Below are positions 32,206 to 38,083 of a stretch of DNA of 38,083 nucleotides, in pieces; position 1 is the first letter of the stretch, and every line of letters begins with the position of its first letter. This DNA comes from Clostridiales bacterium DTU023 (GTDB lineage: Bacteria; Bacillota; Clostridia; Saccharofermentanales; DTU023), in NCBI GenBank assembly GCA_001512945.1, contig LFTF01000127.1:1-38083 (forward strand), written 5' to 3'. Under the pieces are notes generated by a model. The model did no database searches. It was not told where the DNA came from and saw nothing but the letters and a program-made list of their open reading frames with translations. The position numbers were made by a program, and so were the translations under genes.

Positions 32206-33710
32206 TTTGCTTCTCCTATCTCCTGCTCGGGCATCTTCGGGCAAACACCGTTTAGCTGATTCATAACTGCTTCCTTGAGTGTGCCCGTCAAAACAGGAAT
32301 CGTATTGTCCTGCGCGTTATCAAAGGAACGTTCGAGTGAGGGCCAAATCTTTGCCCCCGATTCGACCGCAAGTAGTCGGATGACCTCGGGTCGCCCCGCC
32401 CCTGCCTCCTGAGCGTTTAGAAAAACGCGCCCGCACAGGTAATGGTCAAGCAGCGGAGAGCGAGCCAATATGAAACATGTGTTGGCATCTGTATTCTTCT
32501 TTGACCGCTGTTCCCAACAGGCAATAGCCTCTGCTGTCCCCCGATCAACAAGGTAGTCGGCCCGGTCGTACACAGACCGCATAACCCTCTGGCACCCCTT
32601 AAAATCGCAGCTTTCGAACACAAGCGAATGGTTCAACAGCTCAATCTCCGTATCGGATAAGCAAGTCTTCCCCGATCGTTCAATATCGTCCAGAACTTGC
32701 GTGAGGCGCGTCACATCGTGGCCAAAGACTTCAAAAAGCAATCGCTCCAGATTGACCGGCGAAGCGTCATCTTTATTGGCACGCTTTCCCTTCTTTGTCT
32801 CCTGCACATATCTGCCGGTACGTAAAAGATCTGTCATCGATGAAGATTCCCCTTCCCCTACGAAAACAGTTCCGACCGGCAACTGAAGGCTGCTCGCATA
32901 GACAAGACCGGCAAGAACATCAAGATGACCTCTAGAGACAACAAAATCAACGTCTCTGATATTATCTGTGTGCCGGGCGATGTCAGCGATAACTGCCGCC
33001 GCCATTGCCCCTGCCGTCAACACCCCAACCAAATGACCAGGTCCGACAAAAAGCGGTTCAAATCCGAGTCCGTTGAGTGTGTGCTCAAACGATGAATCGG
33101 CTGCCAGCTTCGTGAGTTCAAGATAACGTTCATCAAAAGATTCCGGATACGCACAAATGATTTCGTCTTGGCGAGCAAAACCGGCAAGCTCATATCGCCG
33201 GGACCCTCTGTCGGGAACGAACGTTAACTTCTGAATACCTGAGGCAAGACGTGAACTGGCCACGGCAAAGTCATCTGTATGGACGTTCAAGAGGATAGGC
33301 CGATATGATCGGTTCCGCTTGGCTAGTGCCCGAGGCAACAAAACATTCATGATCGCGGCGCTTATATCATCCAGACTGCCTGTCGGGAGATCGTCAGCGT
33401 TCAAAATGAAGTAGTCCGGAAAATAGGAGTTGAGCTGTGTAAATGGTAGTTCAAGCGATTCGGCATCCTCCTCGAGCATCCGGAACGCTTCTCCCAGAAT
33501 GGATCCCCATTCATCGAGCGAAAATTCCGGCAAATATCTTTGGAAAAACATCGCCATGACCTGTTGAGAGGAAAGAGAGGTCAATGTGGAAAGATCCAAG
33601 GGCTCCGGCAAAGATGCGGGGATAAACAGCCCGCCCGTCAGCGATAGTCCGCGGATAATGGCATCTATGCCGCTGACGGAGTCTCCTCCCCGAGTACTAA
33701 AATAATTCAT
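32202..33710 (-). CDS. Threonine synthase-like protein lacking the PLP lysine (probable pseudoenzyme)
   Basis: The protein (502 aa) is threonine-synthase-like over its whole length. YFSTRGGDSVSGIDAIIRGLSLTGGLFIP matches the family N terminus. Later come LAGLVYASSLQLPVGTVFVGEGESSSMTDLLRTGRY, then NLERLLFEVFGHD and YDRADYLVDRGTAEAIA, where the enzyme has DPHTA. The catalytic parts are gone. The PLP-lysine block HGPTLAFKD reads DLPTGSLDD, with Asp114 where Lys should be. The phosphate-binding SGDTG block is HTDDF (144-148), and TGNFGD is SRGHLD (259-264). It cannot form the usual Schiff base, so it should not make threonine; a binding or regulatory role is inferred. AAGGAG lies ten bases before the ATG. 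Its stop overlaps the carboxypeptidase start. Confidence 0.82.
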   Translation of the reverse strand: MNYFSTRGGDSVSGIDAIIRGLSLTGGLFIPASLPEPLDLSTLTSLSSQQVMAMFFQRYLPEFSLDEWGSILGEAFRMLEEDAESLELPFTQLNSYFPDYFILNADDLPTGSLDDISAAIMNVLLPRALAKRNRSYRPILLNVHTDDFAVASSRLASGIQKLTFVPDRGSRRYELAGFARQDEIICAYPESFDERYLELTKLAADSSFEHTLNGLGFEPLFVGPGHLVGVLTAGAMAAAVIADIARHTDNIRDVDFVVSRGHLDVLAGLVYASSLQLPVGTVFVGEGESSSMTDLLRTGRYVQETKKGKRANKDDASPVNLERLLFEVFGHDVTRLTQVLDDIERSGKTCLSDTEIELLNHSLVFESCDFKGCQRVMRSVYDRADYLVDRGTAEAIACWEQRSKKNTDANTCFILARSPLLDHYLCGRVFLNAQEAGAGRPEVIRLLAVESGAKIWPSLERSFDNAQDNTIPVLTGTLKEAVMNQLNGVCPKMPEQEIGEAN

Positions 33711-33778
33711 GAGCGATCAGCTCCTTAAACAAAATTGCAAATAGCTTTAGGCGTAACTCGCGCCTGCCGTCTTCTATA

Positions 33779-34612
33779 CTATTTTCCGTCTATTGGAGGA
33801 AATGTCTTGCGGTACATATCTAAAATTTCGGCCACCGATTCATTTTCAGATTCTCGTTCTTCCAGGATTTTTTCCATCCATTCGAGCCGCTCACGTCGCG
33901 CTTCATTCTTTAATATTATCGGCCTGATGGCGAAGTAGAAAATCAGGAAAAGAAGTGAAGCGGTGATGACCGCGAGTGTCAATCCTTGAATAAGTCGGAC
34001 AACATTCCCCTGGGTTCGTGATGTATCAGAAGTCTTGTTCTGAGCCATTCGATAGGCTTCTTCTTGCTCGCGCCTGCCTGCCATCTGGATCCGGCCTGTT
34101 CCATCTTCATCTGCTGCACGCTGCAAGATGCCACTTTTTGCCATACTCGCGCGCACAGGCATCAATACGTGTTCATTTCTTTTTTTAGAGCTGTCTCGAG
34201 CTTGCTCTCGGATCCGCTCCTCACGAGCTGCCATCCGGCATTTATCAACTGTGGTTGCGAGTGCTGAATCAGGCGATGCGAGTAAGACCTTATCAAACTG
34301 CTCTTCTGCTTCGCGGTACCGTCTCTCTTTGGCGAGCAGAACCCCATAGAGTGATGCTGCTTGTGAAAATTGCGGCCATCCCGAGGTTAGTTTCTCGAGC
34401 GCAATCATCGCCACATCATTGTGCCCCGTGCCAGCCTGTTCCAACGCACGGTTATACACAGCCAAGATACGTTCTCGCTCACCTTCGGACACAGGCAACT
34501 CTTCAGGCAGCTCTTTGAGAGCCTTGTACGTTTCAAGTACACGGTCCCAGTTGAGCGTCTCCGCTTTGTTCCTGGCCGGAAGCGCTGATCGATTGGTCTG
34601 ATTATGTCGCAA
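33779..34612 (-). CDS. Hypothetical TPR-containing single-pass membrane protein
   Basis: I do not recognise a specific family in this 277-residue protein. Residues 50-116 look like tetratricopeptide repeats (AMIALEKLTSGWPQFSQAASLYGVLLAKERRYREAEEQFDKVLLASPDSALA). A long charged linker follows (120-200), then one membrane helix at about 206-232 and a charged, probably coiled C-terminal part (NEARRERLEWMEKILEERESENES). With no signal peptide the TPR part is probably cytoplasmic, as a docking site for partner proteins. The start is a TTG at 34612 with GCGGAG six bases upstream. Upstream, 34613-34761 is AT-rich with no clear promoter. It lies between the GtrA-FolC gene and the threonine-synthase-like gene, so a link with either is only positional. 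Confidence 0.75.
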   Translation of the reverse strand: MRHNQTNRSALPARNKAETLNWDRVLETYKALKELPEELPVSEGERERILAVYNRALEQAGTGHNDVAMIALEKLTSGWPQFSQAASLYGVLLAKERRYREAEEQFDKVLLASPDSALATTVDKCRMAAREERIREQARDSSKKRNEHVLMPVRASMAKSGILQRAADEDGTGRIQMAGRREQEEAYRMAQNKTSDTSRTQGNVVRLIQGLTLAVITASLLFLIFYFAIRPIILKNEARRERLEWMEKILEERESENESVAEILDMYRKTFPPIDGK

Positions 34613-34761
34613 GAATTTCTCCGCCTTTCTTACATTAAATAATAATTAAACTTTATCTTAGTCCTTGCCAGTAGGGTCTTTGTTTGTCTAGTCCATTAAA
34701 CCACAAACGGCAAACGATGCCTCCCGATCGGTAATAATTTACTAGGTATTAAAATGACGTA

Positions 34762-36642
34762 CTAACCGCTTGACTTATCTAGCTTCCACTTGCGAACGAA
34801 AGGCCTAACTACACCTGCAAGGTAAAGTGAGCCGCACACACAAATCATTGCGCCGTTCTTTTCGGCCAGGTTCAACGCATGCATAATCGCTTCATCAGTG
34901 TCACGTTCCGGTATCACCGGAGTCGACTGACCGTCGTCCCTTATCACACCCTCCGCCTCAGAGGCAAGGTCCACTGCCGAAAGGCGACGCTCGCCCGGCG
35001 GCTCTGTGCAAACAACCGCCGAAATATCGTAAGGTGCCGACTCAAGCAATGCTTCAAGCATACCGCGATGGTCCTTGTCTTTAAATAAACCGATCACGAA
35101 TATGACACTCTGACCGTCCGTGAGTCGCCCGAGCGCTTCCCTGAGTCCCAGACAACCCTGTACATTATGTGCGCCGTCGAGAAGGATCAAAGGCTCTCGT
35201 GACAGGACTTCCATCCGAGCAGGCCAGATGCAGGCCGCAATGCCACGATCTATCGCTTGTTCGTCGGCCATCTCTGTCATTCCTGTCGCAGCCGCTGCCA
35301 TGAGGGCATAGATCGGCTGGTAAGGGCCGAGCAGTTTGGTCTTGTAAATTTTGTCGGTTGACAGAGCCTTAAACGACTGGCCCACCCATCCGTAATCAAG
35401 GGTGACAAAGTCATCGTATCCGTAGTAATGAAGCGGTGACGAAAGTTCCGCGCATCGCGCATCGAGCACCTGCCGGGCAATCCGAGCATCGGCTTCAGAG
35501 AGAAGCGCATCCTCCGGCGCATAGGCAATCACGGGACAGCCCTGCTTGATAATGCCTGCCTTCTCGCCCATGATCTCCCGCATTGTATTCCCCAGCCGAT
35601 CCATGTGATCAAAGCCGGGAGCGCCAATCAAGCATGCCAGCGGCTTCTCCAAAATATTGGTCGAATCGAGACGACCACCGAGGCCCGTTTCGAGAACAAC
35701 TACATCGCAGCCTTGCTCCTTGAACCAGAGAAATGCGAGTGCCGTCATCAAGTCGAATTGGGTTGGCTCTTCACCTCCGCGTGACGCAATCGCTTGGGCG
35801 GCTTCTTCGACGCGTTTCATCAAACGTACGACATCATCATCGGGAATCTCTCCCGTCGCCTGATCCACGTCATATCGTGCGAGATCGGCTGCACCGTCAA
35901 GCACACGGATTCTCTCATTGAAACGCTCGAGATATGGCGAGGTATACCAACCTGTTTTGTGACCGGCCTCGCATAAAATATGCGTCAAATAGCTGCTGAT
36001 CGACCCTTTTCCATTAGTTCCCGCAATGTGAAAAGCCGGATACGATCGCCATGGGTCACCTAACAGTCGATAGAGCTCGACCACACGTCCACAGCTGTCA
36101 CCTGTTCCAAACGCATCGGCCTCCGAGATTGTGTGCAGTGCCTGGTCAAGACTGGCCGACGTATTCGCCGCTTCAGAGGGATTCTCTGCAACAGCAGATG
36201 ATGCACCATTGTTTTTAAAAACATAAAATTTCCCTACAATGCGATTCCCAAGTACAACAAATGTAAGTGCAACCAATTTAGCGAGATCAAGCATATCGGG
36301 GATAATTACCGTTGTATTCTGCAATACATGCCTGAAAAAATAGATGCCCGCGTACTCAAATACAAAGGATATTGCCAGCCTCGTCCCCACGAAACGGAAA
36401 AATTCTTCCTTTACGTCCGATGTTGAGCGGAAGACCCAGATCCGATTGAGCACATAAGCCGCCAGTACCGAAAGGATAATGGCAGGTACGTCGGAATAGT
36501 ACCATTTTTCAAGCCCCAACCAACGGTTCATTAACATGTAGACCACCAGATTGACAACAGTGGCGACTACACCGGAAACAAAATAGCGTAGGAATTCCTT
36601 TGTAAAAAAAAGATCGATCAGATAATATTTTGCTTTTCTCAT
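34762..36642 (-). CDS. Fusion of a GtrA-family membrane domain with folylpolyglutamate synthase (FolC)
   Basis: One 626-residue frame holds two families. Residues 1-143 are a GtrA-like domain with four membrane helices (about 17-39, 52-72, 88-106, 118-135), including YFVSGVVATVVNLVVYML, VLNRIWVFRS and LGNRIVGKFYVFKN; GtrA proteins are linked to polyprenyl-sugar transfer. An Ala/Ser/Asn-rich linker follows (144-165). Residues 166-626 are a full FolC, which adds glutamates to folates: HIAGTNGKGS P-loop (205-214), ETGLGGRLDSTN (318-329), FDHMDRLG (344-351), EKAGIIK (360-366), WPARME and LDGAHN. No ATG, GTG or TTG in frame lies in the linker; the first candidate is a GTG at about residue 187, already inside FolC. 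The ATG overlaps the upstream stop as ATGA. This would tether folate polyglutamylation to the membrane. Confidence 0.9.
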   Translation of the reverse strand: MRKAKYYLIDLFFTKEFLRYFVSGVVATVVNLVVYMLMNRWLGLEKWYYSDVPAIILSVLAAYVLNRIWVFRSTSDVKEEFFRFVGTRLAISFVFEYAGIYFFRHVLQNTTVIIPDMLDLAKLVALTFVVLGNRIVGKFYVFKNNGASSAVAENPSEAANTSASLDQALHTISEADAFGTGDSCGRVVELYRLLGDPWRSYPAFHIAGTNGKGSISSYLTHILCEAGHKTGWYTSPYLERFNERIRVLDGAADLARYDVDQATGEIPDDDVVRLMKRVEEAAQAIASRGGEEPTQFDLMTALAFLWFKEQGCDVVVLETGLGGRLDSTNILEKPLACLIGAPGFDHMDRLGNTMREIMGEKAGIIKQGCPVIAYAPEDALLSEADARIARQVLDARCAELSSPLHYYGYDDFVTLDYGWVGQSFKALSTDKIYKTKLLGPYQPIYALMAAAATGMTEMADEQAIDRGIAACIWPARMEVLSREPLILLDGAHNVQGCLGLREALGRLTDGQSVIFVIGLFKDKDHRGMLEALLESAPYDISAVVCTEPPGERRLSAVDLASEAEGVIRDDGQSTPVIPERDTDEAIMHALNLAEKNGAMICVCGSLYLAGVVRPFVRKWKLDKSSG

Positions 36643-38083
36643 AGTTCGTCTCGGTCAGACGGATCATCACGTCCGGCTCTTCTTTGTCTGAACTGCCGTA
36701 TGCCCGACTCATCGGGACGCGATTCATGAACAGCGTCTTTGTCTTCATGTTTTCGGAGAGTCTCGTCGAGTGAACGCCATCCGCTTTCAAGGTCCTCCGT
36801 TCCCTCGTCAGAATCTACCGGCCGATCATCGTCTTCCCGTTTCGCGACCGCAATCCCACCTGTGACACCTGTCATCAGCTCTGGTGTTTGGGTGCTTGAC
36901 TCCTCCGAGAGATCCACAATGCTAGAGCCCTCTTGAGTTGATTGAGACTGCGTTTTCCGTTCTTCATCCATGGGTTCTTCTTGAAGATCATAATCTTCGT
37001 CATGAAAATCGGCAAGCGTCAACTCGGGTTCGTGCTTGATGACACGCCGTATACGGGCAACCAACCAAACACCCGAAGCGATCACAATAATGAGAACCGC
37101 GATTGCGGCGACCAGAACACTTATCGGGATACGGCGACCAAAGAGTGTGACCGTGTTCTCTGCGACTAAAGTTTCCGTAACTGCAGGCTGCTCTGTTTTC
37201 TCAGATTCTGTCATCGCCGGTTCTGTCGGTTCTGTAGGCACGGGCGGTATGTCTTCTAGGCCCAACTCCAGATAACTCCCCGCGACGGGGACAAGCCAGA
37301 GATCAGCCCGGATAAGCGAATCGAGCTCATGATCATACAGGTACATCATTTTATCTTCGGCATCATTCATCCTGAGCGCGACAAGATAAAGATCACCAGG
37401 AACGGCAACGGAAACTCCCTGCCAAAGATCGTCCCTGGCAGGTTCGTCTAACGAATCATCACCTTCGTAGGTTTTCCAGTCGGGCAAGGTCATACCGGGT
37501 GTAACTTTCGAGCGGAGTTCCTCGTAAGCGGACTTGGTAAAGTAATAACCTTTGACCGGCCGGTAGGCTGGAACGTCGTTGCCGCGCACTGACAGAGTCG
37601 TCAGTTCAAATCCGTCCGGCACGGCTTGCTCCGACAAGACGGCAAAGGTGAAATAGCGCGATGACCACTCCGACCGATAAAAAGGAACAAAAACGCCTGC
37701 CTGGGCGTCGGCATAGTAGAAACGTGCCGGCAGGGTCTCATCGGACAGCCAGTAGAGCGTATAGGGCAATGTATTCGACTCATAGCCGGTCAACTGTTTG
37801 CCCTCCCATTCGACCTCCTTGGGTCGGAATGATTCCGGAATCGCGCCATCGGATGGGCTCGTCTCAGGAATGGACAGCATGACCCCGTCATATCGTTTCC
37901 CAATCGATGCCTGTGCCGGAAAAGTCGGTCGCGTCTCTGACGGAATCGTGCTCACGGTAGAGACAGAAGAGGTGGGCTTGGTGGTGGTTGCTTTGGTTGT
38001 TGTTTTCGCGGTTGTTGGTTGGGCGGTTGTGGTGGTTGTTACAGGCGGGTCCGTAAGGGTAAGGTTCAAAACGGCGCCTGTCG
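36639..38083 (-). CDS. Thr-rich, single-pass membrane protein of unknown function (5' end outside window)
   Basis: The frame runs open off the right edge; the only in-window start, a TTG at 38069, has no ribosome binding site, so the N terminus is probably missing. Numbering from that TTG: residues 11-43 are a Thr-rich linker (TTTTTAQPTTAKTTTKATTT), a likely extracellular spacer that could be O-glycosylated. A globular domain of about 220 residues that I do not recognise follows, rich in Tyr and Trp. Then come a Pro/Thr/Glu linker, one membrane helix (about 316-341) and a strongly charged cytoplasmic tail of about 135 residues. The part N-terminal of the helix is presumably outside the cell. 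It precedes the GtrA-FolC gene with an ATGA overlap. Confidence 0.75.
   Translation of the reverse strand, partial: TGAVLNLTLTDPPVTTTTTAQPTTAKTTTKATTTKPTSSVSTVSTIPSETRPTFPAQASIGKRYDGVMLSIPETSPSDGAIPESFRPKEVEWEGKQLTGYESNTLPYTLYWLSDETLPARFYYADAQAGVFVPFYRSEWSSRYFTFAVLSEQAVPDGFELTTLSVRGNDVPAYRPVKGYYFTKSAYEELRSKVTPGMTLPDWKTYEGDDSLDEPARDDLWQGVSVAVPGDLYLVALRMNDAEDKMMYLYDHELDSLIRADLWLVPVAGSYLELGLEDIPPVPTEPTEPAMTESEKTEQPAVTETLVAENTVTLFGRRIPISVLVAAIAVLIIVIASGVWLVARIRRVIKHEPELTLADFHDEDYDLQEEPMDEERKTQSQSTQEGSSIVDLSEESSTQTPELMTGVTGGIAVAKREDDDRPVDSDEGTEDLESGWRSLDETLRKHEDKDAVHESRPDESGIRQFRQRRAGRDDPSDRDEL

Noticed and set aside
34613-34761. Promoter or small gene in the AT-rich gap between the GtrA-FolC and TPR genes
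   Set aside because: No -35/-10 pair with reasonable spacing and no frame with a ribosome binding site was found.
37980-38040. Tandem repeat of GGTTGT-like units
   Set aside because: It is the coding sequence of the Thr-rich linker on the minus strand, so low complexity is explained by the protein.

Overview
The window is about 38 kb of bacterial chromosome. It reads as a Gram-positive member of the Bacillota, most likely a fermentative Clostridia-type anaerobe. The evidence is the yicC-remA-gmk-rpoZ gene order, ribonuclease J, HemZ, a Crh/HPr-like protein, pyruvate phosphate dikinase, an alpha2-type glycyl-tRNA synthetase, QueT, strong AGGAGG ribosome binding sites and sigma-A-type promoters. 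The exact lineage cannot be fixed from the sequence alone. I found no CRISPR array, insertion sequence, prophage, tRNA or rRNA gene. No stretch longer than 300 bases is without a gene; the longest gap, 13143-13423, holds two divergent promoters.

Left part (1-15.8 kb): the 3' part of an RNase J gene (+) meets the operon rpsU-recJ-relA (-) tail to tail. Divergent from rpsU is a DUF2207 membrane protein gene (+). Next, on the minus strand, is ileS-queT-methyltransferase-IspF-like, driven by a perfect consensus promoter. Divergent from ileS is an NCS2 purine permease (+) with a clear terminator, followed by a membrane-anchored metallophosphoesterase (+).

Middle (15.8-28 kb), all minus strand: hemZ lies downstream of a DUF1624 acyltransferase-like membrane protein. 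Before them in transcription order comes a long co-directional run: HPr-like protein, uvrC, phosphohydrolase, yicC, remA, gmk, rpoZ, glyQS, ppdK. It ends in a strong terminator after ppdK. This block joins DNA repair, RNA turnover, GTP supply, an RNA polymerase subunit and glycolysis.

Right part (28-38 kb), all minus strand: the ATGA-overlapped set tsaE-tsaB-rimI (tRNA t6A and ribosomal S18 modification); rplM-rpsI with promoter, possible structured leader and terminator; a D-Ala-D-Ala carboxypeptidase translationally coupled to a threonine-synthase-like protein that has lost its PLP lysine; a small TPR/transmembrane protein; a GtrA-FolC fusion; and a Thr-rich single-pass membrane protein cut by the window edge.

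Most genes are ordinary housekeeping. The unusual material is the GtrA-folylpolyglutamate synthase fusion, the threonine synthase pseudoenzyme coupled to the carboxypeptidase, the HPr-like protein with Leu at position 15 but Ser at position 46, a divergent IspF, an omega subunit with a long acidic tail, and several inverted or direct repeats placed at promoters. Many gene junctions are four-base ATGA overlaps, which implies tight translational coupling.
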